Below, piece after piece: positions 52,719 to 61,288 of a stretch of 64,000 nt of DNA. This DNA is from UMGS172 sp045651745 (GTDB lineage Bacteria > Bacillota > Clostridia > Oscillospirales > Acutalibacteraceae): NCBI GenBank assembly GCA_045651745.1, contig JAZRSW010000039.1:1-64000 (forward strand), given 5' to 3'. Under the pieces are notes generated by a model. That model was not told where the DNA came from. It saw only the letters and a list, made by a program, of their open reading frames with translations, and made no database searches. Both the position numbers and the translations under genes were made by a program. How positions within the stretch are numbered: the first letter of the stretch is position 1; the number at the start of each line of letters is the position of its first letter.

Positions 52719-53669
52719 ATGAAAATCACTTTCTTTGATATAGACTCTATCGGCACCGATTTGGATTTAACACCTATCACGTCCCTCGGTGAGTGTGAGA
52801 TTTATCCCAACTCAACCCCTCTTGAACTTATTGAGCGTATTACTGACACCGAGGTTGCCGTTATAAACAAAATGAAAATGACCAAAGAGGTTTTGGACTC
52901 TGCACCCAATTTGAAACTCATTCTGGTTGCCGCAACGGGTTTTGACAACATTGATATCTTATACTGCTGCCAAAAAGGGATAGCCGTTTGCAACGTGCCC
53001 GGTTACTCTACTGACAGTGTGGCGTTGGTCACAGTGACGCTTGTTTTGTCACTCGCAATGAGGCTTAAAACATACGAGAATTTTGTGGTTAGCGGTGAAT
53101 ATTCTGCATCCGGCATTGCAAACCGCCTTTCGCCCGCGTTTAATGATTTAAGCGGCAAAACTTGGGGTATTGTGGGTTACGGCAATATCGGTCGAAAAAT
53201 TGGCGAGGTTGCACGCGCGTTCGGTTGCCGTGTGATTTTCAACAAAAACACCCCCGTTGATGATGAGGGCTACTGTGATATTGATACCCTTTGCCGAGAA
53301 AGTGACATTATAACGCTCAACTGTCCTTTAAACGATAAAACACGAAACCTTATCAATGCCGAGCGTATCGGTTTGATGAAGAAGAACGTTATTTTGGTTA
53401 ACACTGCCCGCGGTGCCGTTTGCGACGAGCAGGCGGTGGCTGACGCCGTGAAATCAGGTGAAATTGCCTCGTTCGGTTGCGACGTTTATTCAGCCGAGCC
53501 GTTTTTAGAAAACCATCCGTTTTGGGAAATCAAAGATTTGCCGAACGTCTGCTTAACGCCTCACATGGCGTGGTCGTCTTTCGAGGCGAGAACAAGGGTA
53601 ATATACGAAATGAGCGAAAATATTAATGCTTTTTCGGGTGGTAAAATCCGCAACCGCGTGGAAATTTAG
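52719..53669 (+). CDS. D-2-hydroxyacid dehydrogenase (hydroxypyruvate/glycerate type)
   Basis: A 316-residue NAD-dependent D-isomer-specific 2-hydroxyacid dehydrogenase. The N-terminal substrate domain is split by the Rossmann domain, as usual; motifs: GKTWGIVGYGNIGRKIGEVARAFG (nucleotide binding), LVNTARGAVCDE with the catalytic Arg, GCDVYSAEPF with the Glu, and LTPHMAWSSFEAR with the catalytic His. NVPGYSTDSVA precedes. Substrate range in the family includes hydroxypyruvate, glyoxylate and lactate; the sequence does not decide. CGGAGAA is upstream of the ATG. It appears to be a single-gene unit, 129 bp before the alpha/beta hydrolase gene. Confidence 0.9.
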   Translation: MKITFFDIDSIGTDLDLTPITSLGECEIYPNSTPLELIERITDTEVAVINKMKMTKEVLDSAPNLKLILVAATGFDNIDILYCCQKGIAVCNVPGYSTDSVALVTVTLVLSLAMRLKTYENFVVSGEYSASGIANRLSPAFNDLSGKTWGIVGYGNIGRKIGEVARAFGCRVIFNKNTPVDDEGYCDIDTLCRESDIITLNCPLNDKTRNLINAERIGLMKKNVILVNTARGAVCDEQAVADAVKSGEIASFGCDVYSAEPFLENHPFWEIKDLPNVCLTPHMAWSSFEARTRVIYEMSENINAFSGGKIRNRVEI

Positions 53670-53715
53670 AAATTTTAGAAAAACTTTTAAGTTTAGACTT
53701 CTAATTTAAGGTAAA

Positions 53716-53753
53716 ATTTGTTATAATATTTGTTATATAATATTTGTTACAAT
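53716..53753 (+). repeat. Three contiguous direct repeats, about 12-14 bp each
   Basis: ATTTGTTATAAT (53716-53727), ATTTGTTATATAAT (53728-53741) and ATTTGTTACAAT (53742-53753) lie head to tail in the gap before the hydrolase gene. Two copies contain TATAAT. They may be regulator-binding sites around a promoter or a small repeat expansion. Confidence 0.6.
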
Positions 53754-53798
53754 ATTTTTAATATACATATATTGTTTAGTGAAATGCGAGGTGTCGGG

Positions 53799-54557
53799 AT
53801 GTTTGCCGAAGTAAACGGGTTTAATATTCATTATGTTGAAGCAGGCGAAGGGCCTGATGTTTTGCTTTTGCACGGTTGGGGTGCGTCTGTTGATTCGTGG
53901 CGCGGTGTTATTGAAACGTTGTCACATTCTTGCCATTTGGTAGCGCTTGATTTTCCCGGTTGCGGTAAATCGAGTTTGCCCGACCGTCCATTGACTACCG
54001 ACGATTATATGGCGTTGGTTATGGAGTTTTGCAACGTTGTCAACTTCCGCAATCCAATCCTTATCGGTCATTCGCACGGTTGCCGTGTGATTATGAAACT
54101 TTGCGGTGTCGGTTTAATGTCACCCGAAAAGGTTGTTTTAATCGATGGCGCAGGTTTGAAACCTAAATTCAACCTTAAAAAATCGGTTAAACAATGCACC
54201 TTTAAAACCATACGCCGTGTGTTAACCTTGCCAGGTCTTAAAGGTCATACCGAAGATTTATTAAACAAGGCTCGTAGTCATTTTGGCTCGGCTGATTACA
54301 ATTCAGCACCCGAGGTTATGCGTAAAACCCTGGTAAACCTTGTGAATGATGATATGACGCCCTATATTGACGGGATTAAGGCATCAACTTTGCTCATTTG
54401 GGGTGAGAATGACACCGCCACACCACTTTATATGGCAAAGATTTTAGAAAAAACTATTGCTGACTGCGGATTGTGTGTTATTAAAAACACAGGACACTGG
54501 TCATTTGTCGAGCGTCCGATAGAAGCTCATGCAATTTTAAATAGTTTTTTACCTTAA
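53799..54557 (+). CDS. Alpha/beta hydrolase
   Basis: A 252-residue alpha/beta hydrolase. The oxyanion loop is LLLHGWGASVDSW; the nucleophile elbow is LIGHSHGCR with Ser; the acid is in LLIWGENDTATP; the base is NTGHWSFVERP. All three catalytic residues are in order and correctly spaced. No signal peptide, so cytoplasmic. GAGGTG is upstream of the ATG at 53799; the frame is open upstream but without a suitable start. It precedes a MurF-like ligase by 30 bp, followed by ddl, which suggests a role linked to cell-wall precursor metabolism, though its substrate is unknown. Confidence 0.88.
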   Translation: MFAEVNGFNIHYVEAGEGPDVLLLHGWGASVDSWRGVIETLSHSCHLVALDFPGCGKSSLPDRPLTTDDYMALVMEFCNVVNFRNPILIGHSHGCRVIMKLCGVGLMSPEKVVLIDGAGLKPKFNLKKSVKQCTFKTIRRVLTLPGLKGHTEDLLNKARSHFGSADYNSAPEVMRKTLVNLVNDDMTPYIDGIKASTLLIWGENDTATPLYMAKILEKTIADCGLCVIKNTGHWSFVERPIEAHAILNSFLP

Positions 54558-54587
54558 ACTGTAAATTACCTTGATTGAGGTGATATT

Positions 54588-56171
54588 TTGATTGTTAAAA
54601 TTTGCTTTGCGGTTATTTGTGCCGTTTTAGGTATTGTTGCACTAACCCGTCAATACCAGATGTTACAGCAAAATTCGTATTTTGCCGTTCGGTATTTAAG
54701 GTGGTATAAAGGTGTAATCAAAAGCCGTATTGCGCCTGTCTTAAAGGCGTTTTTGGGTGCGGTGTTAACCGTAACCGCTTTGAGCGAGAGTTTTGGTTTA
54801 AAAATTGTGCTTTTTGCAATTTGCATTTTCGCACTGCTTATCGAGGCGGTATCTTCGGTCAGTCTCAATAAAAAATCAATCAAAAAATTGGTCGTCACTG
54901 CCAGAGTTAAACGTATGTGGGTTGCAGGCGGTGTGATTTTGTGCTTAATCGCCGCACTGTCGGTGACTTTTGGCGGTATTGCGGGCAAAGTTTTGTTGGC
55001 GGTGCTTTTCATAATGTCTGCATTGCCTGAAATTACTGCTTTGCTCTCACTTTTCATAATGAAACCGATTGAAAAGTGCATTTCTAACTATTACGTTAAC
55101 GACGCCAAGAAAATTTTAAGAAACCATAAGAATATGACCGTAATCGGCGTTACCGGAAGTTACGGCAAAACCAGTACCAAGTTTATTTTAGGCCGTATTT
55201 TAAGCGAGCGGTACAACACCCTCGTCACTCCCGAAAATTATAACACACCTATGGGTATTGTAATTACTGTCAGGCGTGATTTAAAACCGCAGACCGAGAT
55301 TTTTGTCTGCGAAATGGGTGCAAAACGTAAAGGTGATATTAAAGAGGACTGTCAAATTGCCAATCCCGACTTAGGTGTGATTACTTCAATCGGTCCTCAA
55401 CACCTTGACACATTCGGTAATATCGAAATGGTCGTGTCCACTAAATTTGAACTTGCCGATTGGGTGAAAGCCAAAAACGGCAAAATGTATCTTAATGGTG
55501 ACAATGAATATATTAAGGCGAAAGCAGGAGAGTATAATTCGGTTACCTACGGCGTGGGCGATTGCGACTGTAAGGCAACCGATATTGCTTATTCGCCGAA
55601 AGGCTTGACTGTGACACTTAATTATAAGGGCGAGGAAATGAAGGTCACTTCGCGTTTATTGGGATACCATAATGCATTAAATATTGCCGCCGCTGTGGGT
55701 GTCGCGCTTGATTTGGGGTTAACACCCGAAGAAATTGCATTTGCGGTGTCGAAACTCAAACCTGCCGAGCATCGATTAGAGTTAAAAACTTACATCAACG
55801 GCTCAACCCTTATTGATGATGCGTATAACTCCAACCCCGAGGGTTGTTTAGAGGCAACTCGCGTTTTGGGTTGCTTTGAGGGAATGAAGAAGATTATCGT
55901 CACGCCGGGTCTTGTTGAGTTGGGTGAGCAGGAATATGAGGCTAACCGACGTTTAGGCGCAGAAGCCGCAAAGCATGCCGATATTATTATTTTGGTTGGC
56001 AAAAAACGTTCTGTTCCTTTGGCTGAGGGTGTGAGAAGTCAAGGTTTCAACGAAGAAAATTTACACGTTGTTTCAAGTTTTAAAGAGGCTTTAGGACTAT
56101 TCAGTCCGATGTTAGACGCTAACACCGTTATCCTTTTTGAAAACGACCTACCTGATAATTATTTAGAATAG
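54588..56171 (+). CDS. MurF-like Mur ligase with N-terminal membrane domain
   Basis: A 527-residue protein. The first 175 residues have about five membrane helices in place of MurF's substrate-binding domain. The Mur ligase core follows: VIGVTGSYGKTSTKFIL (ATP loop), PENYNTPMGIVITVRR, EIFVCEMGAKRKGDI, GVITSIGPQHLDTFG, then a C-terminal domain with KPAEHRLELK and LIDDAYNSNPEG, both close to MurF. It should join D-Ala-D-Ala to a UDP-MurNAc-tripeptide or a related substrate, at the membrane. Start is TTG behind GAGGTGAT. Adjacent ddl (28 bp) makes the dipeptide, supporting this. A PgsB/CapB-type ligase is an alternative but less likely by motif. Confidence 0.82.
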   Translation: MIVKICFAVICAVLGIVALTRQYQMLQQNSYFAVRYLRWYKGVIKSRIAPVLKAFLGAVLTVTALSESFGLKIVLFAICIFALLIEAVSSVSLNKKSIKKLVVTARVKRMWVAGGVILCLIAALSVTFGGIAGKVLLAVLFIMSALPEITALLSLFIMKPIEKCISNYYVNDAKKILRNHKNMTVIGVTGSYGKTSTKFILGRILSERYNTLVTPENYNTPMGIVITVRRDLKPQTEIFVCEMGAKRKGDIKEDCQIANPDLGVITSIGPQHLDTFGNIEMVVSTKFELADWVKAKNGKMYLNGDNEYIKAKAGEYNSVTYGVGDCDCKATDIAYSPKGLTVTLNYKGEEMKVTSRLLGYHNALNIAAAVGVALDLGLTPEEIAFAVSKLKPAEHRLELKTYINGSTLIDDAYNSNPEGCLEATRVLGCFEGMKKIIVTPGLVELGEQEYEANRRLGAEAAKHADIIILVGKKRSVPLAEGVRSQGFNEENLHVVSSFKEALGLFSPMLDANTVILFENDLPDNYLE

Positions 56172-56199
56172 ATTTTTAATTGTGAAAGAAGGCATATTA

Positions 56200-57387
56200 A
56201 TGAAAACCAACGTAGCCGTTATTTTGGGCGGACGCAGTGTCGAGCATGAAATTTCAATCATTTCGGCGGTGCAGGCAATGGGTAATATCGACCGCGAAAA
56301 GTACAACGTAATTCCCGTTTATATGAGTAAGCAGTCGGTGTTTTATTCAGGCGAGGCATTGACCGATATTGAAACTTTTAAGTCGGGCAAACCTGAAATG
56401 AAAGCCGACCCTGTCACCTTTGTTTCCGAAGCCGATAAAGTTTCAATGGTTTACCTTAATAACGGTCTTTTTAACAAGAAAAAGCCGGTCGGGATTGACG
56501 TTGCATTCCCGATTGTTCACGGTACTAACTGTGAGGACGGCTCAATTCAAGGTTATTTGGAAACTTTAGGTCTGCCGTATGTTGGCTGTGACGTTATGTC
56601 CTCGGCTTTGGGTATGGATAAAGTGCTTTTCAAAAATGTGCTTTTAGACCGTGGAATTCCTACTTTAAGATGTGTTGATTTCGGCGCAAGACAGTGGGGT
56701 TTAAAGGCTGACGAGATTGTCAAAAAAGTTACTGATGAAATTGGTTACCCAATGATTGTAAAACCTGCAAATTTAGGTTCAAGTGTGGGCATTTCAAAGG
56801 TTGAGGACGAGGCTGAATTGCGCTCGGCGGTTGATTTGGCTTGCTCGTTTGCTGATAGGGTACTTATTGAGCACGCCGTGACAAGTCTTCGTGAGATTAA
56901 CTGTTCTGTTTTGGGCGACCGCAACGACTGCAAACCGTCGGCGCTTGAAGAACCCGTTATGCACGATAAAATCTTGTCTTATGACGATAAATACAGAGCA
57001 AATGCATCTAAATCAGGCTCAAAGGGTATGGCTTCTTTAAGCCGTAAATTACCTGCTGACTTGAGTGCCGAAAAGACAAAGGAAATACAGGATATTGCAG
57101 TTGAAACCTTTAAGGCAATCGGCGCTTCGGGTGTTGTGAGAATTGATTTTCTTTTAGACTCTGCCGATAACGATAAAGTGTATGTTAACGAAATCAATAC
57201 AATCCCCGGTTCGTTGTCGTTCTATTTGTGGGAGGCTACTGATTTGAAGTATCCCGCACTTATTGACCGCCTTATTTCGTTGGCTTTCAAGCGTCAGCGC
57301 GAAAGAGAAAACACAATGTTTACTATTGATACTAATATTTTAAACGAGTCGAGCTTTGGTGCAAAAGGCTCAAAGGGTAAGATATGA
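56200..57387 (+). CDS. ddl: D-alanine--D-alanine ligase
   Basis: A 395-residue ATP-grasp ligase: VAVILGGRSVEHEISIISA at the start, FPIVHGTNCEDGSIQGYLETLGLPYVG, YPMIVKPANLGSSVGISKV, and VNEINTIPGSLSFYLWE at the end. It condenses two D-alanines for peptidoglycan precursors. It has a longer C-terminal end than E. coli Ddl (306 residues), resembling the longer Ddl/VanG-like forms in Clostridia; D-Ala-D-Ser specificity cannot be excluded. The ATG at 56200 has AAGG eight bases upstream. It follows the MurF-like gene by 28 bp and overlaps the CDF gene by four (ATGA). Confidence 0.93.
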   Translation: MKTNVAVILGGRSVEHEISIISAVQAMGNIDREKYNVIPVYMSKQSVFYSGEALTDIETFKSGKPEMKADPVTFVSEADKVSMVYLNNGLFNKKKPVGIDVAFPIVHGTNCEDGSIQGYLETLGLPYVGCDVMSSALGMDKVLFKNVLLDRGIPTLRCVDFGARQWGLKADEIVKKVTDEIGYPMIVKPANLGSSVGISKVEDEAELRSAVDLACSFADRVLIEHAVTSLREINCSVLGDRNDCKPSALEEPVMHDKILSYDDKYRANASKSGSKGMASLSRKLPADLSAEKTKEIQDIAVETFKAIGASGVVRIDFLLDSADNDKVYVNEINTIPGSLSFYLWEATDLKYPALIDRLISLAFKRQRERENTMFTIDTNILNESSFGAKGSKGKI

Positions 57388-58571
57388 CAAGTCTTTTACT
57401 TAAAATTTTTATAAAAGGCAATCCGTCGACCGATAAAAACCGTTCTAAGTGCGGTACTTTGGCAGGAATAGTCGGAATTATCTGCAATTTAGTGCTTTTT
57501 GGTATTAAGTTTTTGGCAGGTACGCTTTCAGGCTCGGTTTCAATGGTTGCCGATGCATTTAACAACTTTTCCGATATGGGAACGTCAATTGTTACTATGC
57601 TGGGCTTTAAAATTGCCTCAAAACCTGCCGACCCCGAGCATCCTTTCGGCCACGGCAGAATGGAATATATGTCGGCGGCATTGGTTTCTGTGCTTATAAT
57701 GGTTGTCGGTTTTGAGTTACTGACTCAATCGGTATCAAAACTTTCCGACCCGACTGTGCCCGACGCAGGTCTTTTGCCGATTATCATTCTTGTAATATCA
57801 ATATTAATTAAGTTTTGGATGGCGGTCTTTAACCGTAAAGTAGGCAAAACGATAGACTCAGGTGCTTTAAAAGCCACCGCTACAGACAGTTTAAATGACT
57901 GTATTTCAACAGGTGCTGTTTTGGCGGTTGCAATTGTTTGTAAGGCAATGCCGACCGTTTCGTTTGTAAAATATCTTGACCCCGTTGTGGGCATTTTGGT
58001 AGCGTTGTTTATTCTTTATTCGGGTTTTAAGAGCCTTCGTGAAACCATGGACCCGCTGATTGGTCTTGCTCCCGATGCCAAAACGGTGGATAATATAAAG
58101 AAAATCGTTTTTTCCGAACCGTCGTTTTTAGGCATTCACGATATGATTGTGCATAACTACGGTCCGGGCAGAAGTTTTGTTTCGTTACACGTTGAGGTTT
58201 CGGCAAATTGCGATATTTTGGTCTGTCACGAAAAAATCGACGCTTGTGAGAGGGATATAAGAAAAAAGACCGGCATTGAGGCGGTTATACATATGGACCC
58301 GATTGTCACTGATGATGAAGAAGTTAACGAAGTAAGGCAGGAAATGGCGGTAAGGGTTTCAAAACTTTATGACGGAGCAACCATTCATGACTTCAGAATG
58401 GTTAAGGGCGAAAAGCAAAACAATCTGATTTTTGATGTTTTGGTACCTGCCGACTGTACTTTAACTAATTCCCAAATCAAAACGGCAGTCAGAAGTCTTG
58501 CTACCGACCTAAATCCTACTTATCAGTGCGTTATTACGATAGATAAAGATTTTTCAGGTGGAAATTATTAA
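57384..58571 (+). CDS. Cation diffusion facilitator (CDF) metal transporter
   Basis: A 395-residue CDF-family antiporter of six helices plus a cytoplasmic domain. Metal sites: VSMVADAFNNFSDMGTSIV in helix 2 and ATATDSLNDCISTGAVLA in helix 5 (Asp/Asn pairs), with the HPFGHGRMEYMSA loop typical of the FieF/Mn-Zn group. The C-terminal part has an RND-like metal-sensing domain with several His (SLHVEVSANCDILVCHEKID) and is longer than most. It exports zinc, iron, cobalt or manganese; the metal is not clear. The ATG overlaps the ddl stop. A terminator follows directly. Confidence 0.92.
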   Translation: MTSLLLKIFIKGNPSTDKNRSKCGTLAGIVGIICNLVLFGIKFLAGTLSGSVSMVADAFNNFSDMGTSIVTMLGFKIASKPADPEHPFGHGRMEYMSAALVSVLIMVVGFELLTQSVSKLSDPTVPDAGLLPIIILVISILIKFWMAVFNRKVGKTIDSGALKATATDSLNDCISTGAVLAVAIVCKAMPTVSFVKYLDPVVGILVALFILYSGFKSLRETMDPLIGLAPDAKTVDNIKKIVFSEPSFLGIHDMIVHNYGPGRSFVSLHVEVSANCDILVCHEKIDACERDIRKKTGIEAVIHMDPIVTDDEEVNEVRQEMAVRVSKLYDGATIHDFRMVKGEKQNNLIFDVLVPADCTLTNSQIKTAVRSLATDLNPTYQCVITIDKDFSGGNY

Positions 58572-58581
58572 GTGAAAACAT

Positions 58582-58619
58582 AAAAGACGCTTATGCTCAA
58601 GCATAAGCGTCTTTTTTTA
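58582..58619. terminator. Bidirectional intrinsic terminator after the CDF gene
   Basis: A perfect 15-bp stem (58582-58596 with 58601-58615) with loop TCAA, T-run on the + strand and matching A residues on the left. It separates convergent + and - units. Confidence 0.93.
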
Positions 58620-58640
58620 TAGTAAACATCCCAAATTATT

Positions 58641-58814
58641 TTATTCAATCACAGTATACTGCAACATTTCACAATGCAGTTTTGTGCCGACAGTAACATT
58701 TTCGGGCAATAACGCCATTGCGATAAACAAATCCTCGTCACACTGACCCGATAGGTCATGGAGATAGGCGTACTCGCCCTCGATTTTGGAAATTATGTAA
58801 TCTTTAGGTTCCAT
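58641..58814 (-). CDS. Small protein resembling DUF3006
   Basis: A 57-residue protein: MEPKDYIISKIEGEYAYLHDLSG followed by an acidic CDED and LLPENVTVGTKLHCEM. The pattern, an isoleucine-rich strand with EGEYA and then LLP...G-x-x-L, resembles the small beta-rich DUF3006 family, which is of unknown function. The ATG at 58814 has GGGTGAT upstream and lies six bases past the MATE stop codon; alternative starts upstream overlap the MATE gene. Probably co-transcribed and translationally coupled with the transporter. Confidence 0.7.
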   Translation of the reverse strand: MEPKDYIISKIEGEYAYLHDLSGQCDEDLFIAMALLPENVTVGTKLHCEMLQYTVIE

Positions 58815-58819
58815 TTTAA

Positions 58820-60199
58820 TCACCCTATTGCTTTATTTTTCCATTTGCCTATCAGATAGAATACAAATGTGATTACAGCGCCCATTACCCACGAGCAAAG
58901 AAGTGAAATCTGGATACATTCTTCGCGACCTAACGGCAACTCGGGTGTGCGGGTTAAATATGAAATTCCGTAAGCTAGTGGCACGCGGAAGATAACAGTG
59001 GTTATCAACGAAATCCACATCGGTGTCATTGTGTCACCTGCTCCACGCATTATACCCGACAAACTCTGTGTTACGGCAACGGCAATATAGCCAACTGCCA
59101 ATATTTTCATAAGTTCATAACTTCTGTTAACAAGTGCGGTGGTGTCGGTAAAAATACCCATTAAGCCTTTACCGAAAATCAAAATCGCCACTGTAATAAC
59201 CGTTGAACAAAGCACCGCCATTAAAGTGCCTTGTTTAGCGCCCTGCTTTACCCTGTCAAGCCTCTTTGCGCCAACGTTCTGTCCTGCATAAGTTGTTAAC
59301 GCCGTACCGAACGAGAAGTTAGGCATCATAGCAAAGCCGTCAACACGCATTATAACTACGTTTGCGGCGATAAACTGAGGACCGAACTGATTTGTAAGCG
59401 CTTGAACGACAATCATTGCCGATGAGAAAATCGCCTGTGTTGCACCCGACGGAACACCCAACTTAACAAGCGTCTTAACGTATCCTGCCGACAGTTTTAA
59501 ATATTTGAATCCAAAATCAAAATACTCCCGCATTTTAGCAAGTTTTACTAAACACAGCGCCGACGATGTAAGCTGTGCAATAACGGTTGCCAAGGCAACG
59601 CCTGCTACGTCCCAATGGAAACAAATTACAAACACAAGGTCAAGAATAATATTCACAACTGTTGCGACCAACAAATAAACAAGTGCCGAAACCGAGTCGC
59701 CCAAGCCTCTGATTACACCGCTCAAGATATTGTAATAACCCATGCCCGCCATGCCGAGCAAGGAAATCATCAAGTACCAATAACAGTCTTTATATATGTT
59801 TTCGGGGGTATTGAGCAATAGCAAAACCTTATCCAAAATCGGCGCTGCAATAATTATAAGCCCTATGCAAGCAATCGCGGTAACGGTAATACAGTTGCCG
59901 ACGGTGTAGGACATACCCTCGCGGTTTTTTGCACCGAAATACTGTGCAACCATAACTGAGGCACCTGCCGAAATACCGATAAACAGTACCAACAACATAT
60001 TAAGTATTGGCAAAGCGCTACCAACTGCGGCAATTGCATTGTCCCCGTTGGTAGCAAACCGACCGACAACTATTGTATCAACCGTACTGTAAAGTTGCTG
60101 TGCAATATTGCCGATTACCATAGGCAAAGTAAACTGTAAAATAACCTTCCACGGAGTCCCTTGAGTCATATCAACGGGAGCAAATAATTTTTTAAACAT
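58820..60199 (-). CDS. MATE family efflux transporter
   Basis: A 459-residue protein with 12 membrane helices in two similar halves, characteristic of MATE exporters (NorM/DinF group): FTLPMVIGNIAQQLYSTVDTIVVGRF in the first half, YFGAKNREGMSYTVGNC, then GQNVGAKRLDRVKQGAKQG in the second half. It exports cationic drugs or metabolites in exchange for Na+ or H+. The ATG at 60199 has AAGGTGACA upstream. It is followed by a small gene six bases past its stop and a terminator beyond that. Confidence 0.93.
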   Translation of the reverse strand: MFKKLFAPVDMTQGTPWKVILQFTLPMVIGNIAQQLYSTVDTIVVGRFATNGDNAIAAVGSALPILNMLLVLFIGISAGASVMVAQYFGAKNREGMSYTVGNCITVTAIACIGLIIIAAPILDKVLLLLNTPENIYKDCYWYLMISLLGMAGMGYYNILSGVIRGLGDSVSALVYLLVATVVNIILDLVFVICFHWDVAGVALATVIAQLTSSALCLVKLAKMREYFDFGFKYLKLSAGYVKTLVKLGVPSGATQAIFSSAMIVVQALTNQFGPQFIAANVVIMRVDGFAMMPNFSFGTALTTYAGQNVGAKRLDRVKQGAKQGTLMAVLCSTVITVAILIFGKGLMGIFTDTTALVNRSYELMKILAVGYIAVAVTQSLSGIMRGAGDTMTPMWISLITTVIFRVPLAYGISYLTRTPELPLGREECIQISLLCSWVMGAVITFVFYLIGKWKNKAIG

Positions 60200-60245
60200 T
60201 GTGTCACCTTAAAACTGAAAATAATTATATTTTAATTCGGCAAGT

Positions 60246-60274
60246 ATTTTACCACAATTTAAAATTTATTGCAA
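60246..60274 (-). promoter_or_regulatory. Predicted promoter of the MATE gene
   Basis: TTGCAA (60269-60274), 17-base spacer, TAAAAT (60246-60251) on the - strand. The leader would be about 40 bases. Confidence 0.5.
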
Positions 60275-60296
60275 TCGGTTTTATGAAACTTTATTT

Positions 60297-60334
60297 TAAA
60301 AATAAAAACGGCACACCTCAAATAAGATGTGCCG
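60297..60334 (-). terminator. Intrinsic terminator of fba
   Basis: Arms 60325-60334 and 60309-60318 pair over 10 bp with one G-U, followed on the - strand by TTTTTATTTTT. It begins about 22 bases after the fba stop. Confidence 0.88.
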
Positions 60335-60355
60335 AAATTTACTCATTGATAAAAA

Positions 60356-61219
60356 TTATGCCTTGCCTACCGAACCGAAAAGTTCCATCTTTTCCTTAAC
60401 GGTAGCCTTGATAGCCTCAACACCGGGAGCGAGAAGCTTTCTCGGGTCAAAGCCTTTGCCTTCAAGGTCTTTTCCTGCTTCAACATACTGACGTGTAGCA
60501 GCGGCAAAAGCCAACTGACACTCGGTATTAACGTTGATTTTAGAAACGCCCAAAGAAATAGCCTTTTTAATCATATCGGCAGGGATACCTGTACCGCCGT
60601 GAAGTACCAACGGCATCTCACCGGTAAGCTGTTGAATGGCGTCAAGAGTATCAAAAGAAAGACCTGCCCAGTTTGCAGGGTATTTTCCGTGAATATTACC
60701 GATACCTGCGGCAAGCATTGTAACACCAAGGTCAGCAATCATTTTACATTCCTTCGGGTCGGCAACTTCGCCGCCACCGATAACGCCATCTTCCTCACCG
60801 CCGATAGCACCAACTTCGGCCTCCAAAGAAAGACCCTTTTCTTCACAAATATTAACCAATTCCTTAGTCTTTTCAATATTTTCCTCGATAGGATAGTGTG
60901 AACCGTCAAACATTACGGAAGAGAATCCTGCGGCGATACACTTTTTAGCGCCTTCATAACTACCGTGGTCAAGGTGAAGAGCAACAGGAACAGTGATTCC
61001 CAACTCGTCAATCATACCGTTAACCATACCGACAACGGTGGTGTAACCGCACATATACTTACCTGCGCCCTCGGAAACACCGAGAATTACAGGAGAATTA
61101 AGCTCTTGAGCTGTAAGGAGAATAGCCTTGGTCCACTCCAAGTTGTTAATGTTGAACTGACCTACGGCATATTTACCTGCCTTTGCTTTATTAAGCATTT
61201 CTTTTGCTGATACTAACAT
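60356..61219 (-). CDS. fba: Fructose-1,6-bisphosphate aldolase, class II
   Basis: A 287-residue zinc-dependent aldolase that cleaves fructose bisphosphate to the two triose phosphates. Motifs: AVGQFNINNLEWTKAIL at the start, VALHLDHGSYEGAKKCI (Zn-binding His), GFSSVMFDGSHYPIEENI, LEAEVGAIGGEEDGVIG, GNIHGKYPANWAGL (second His) and LVLHGGTGIPADMIKKAI with the third His and phosphate loop, ending KINVNTE. Length is normal. GGAGG lies upstream of the ATG. It has its own promoter just inside the gap after glyA and a terminator, so it is a monocistronic glycolytic gene. Confidence 0.97.
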   Translation of the reverse strand: MLVSAKEMLNKAKAGKYAVGQFNINNLEWTKAILLTAQELNSPVILGVSEGAGKYMCGYTTVVGMVNGMIDELGITVPVALHLDHGSYEGAKKCIAAGFSSVMFDGSHYPIEENIEKTKELVNICEEKGLSLEAEVGAIGGEEDGVIGGGEVADPKECKMIADLGVTMLAAGIGNIHGKYPANWAGLSFDTLDAIQQLTGEMPLVLHGGTGIPADMIKKAISLGVSKINVNTECQLAFAAATRQYVEAGKDLEGKGFDPRKLLAPGVEAIKATVKEKMELFGSVGKA

Positions 61220-61254
61220 AACGTTACCTCCGAATTTAATTTTTGCCTGTTAAT

Positions 61255-61283
61255 ATTTTAACGCATATAACGTACAAATTCAA
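61255..61283 (-). promoter_or_regulatory. Promoter of fba
   Basis: TTGAAT (61278-61283), 17-base spacer, TAAAAT (61255-61260) on the - strand, in the 69-bp gap after the glyA stop. The start would be about 61248. No terminator hairpin is seen after glyA, so read-through is also possible. Confidence 0.6.
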
Positions 61284-61288
61284 GTGTA

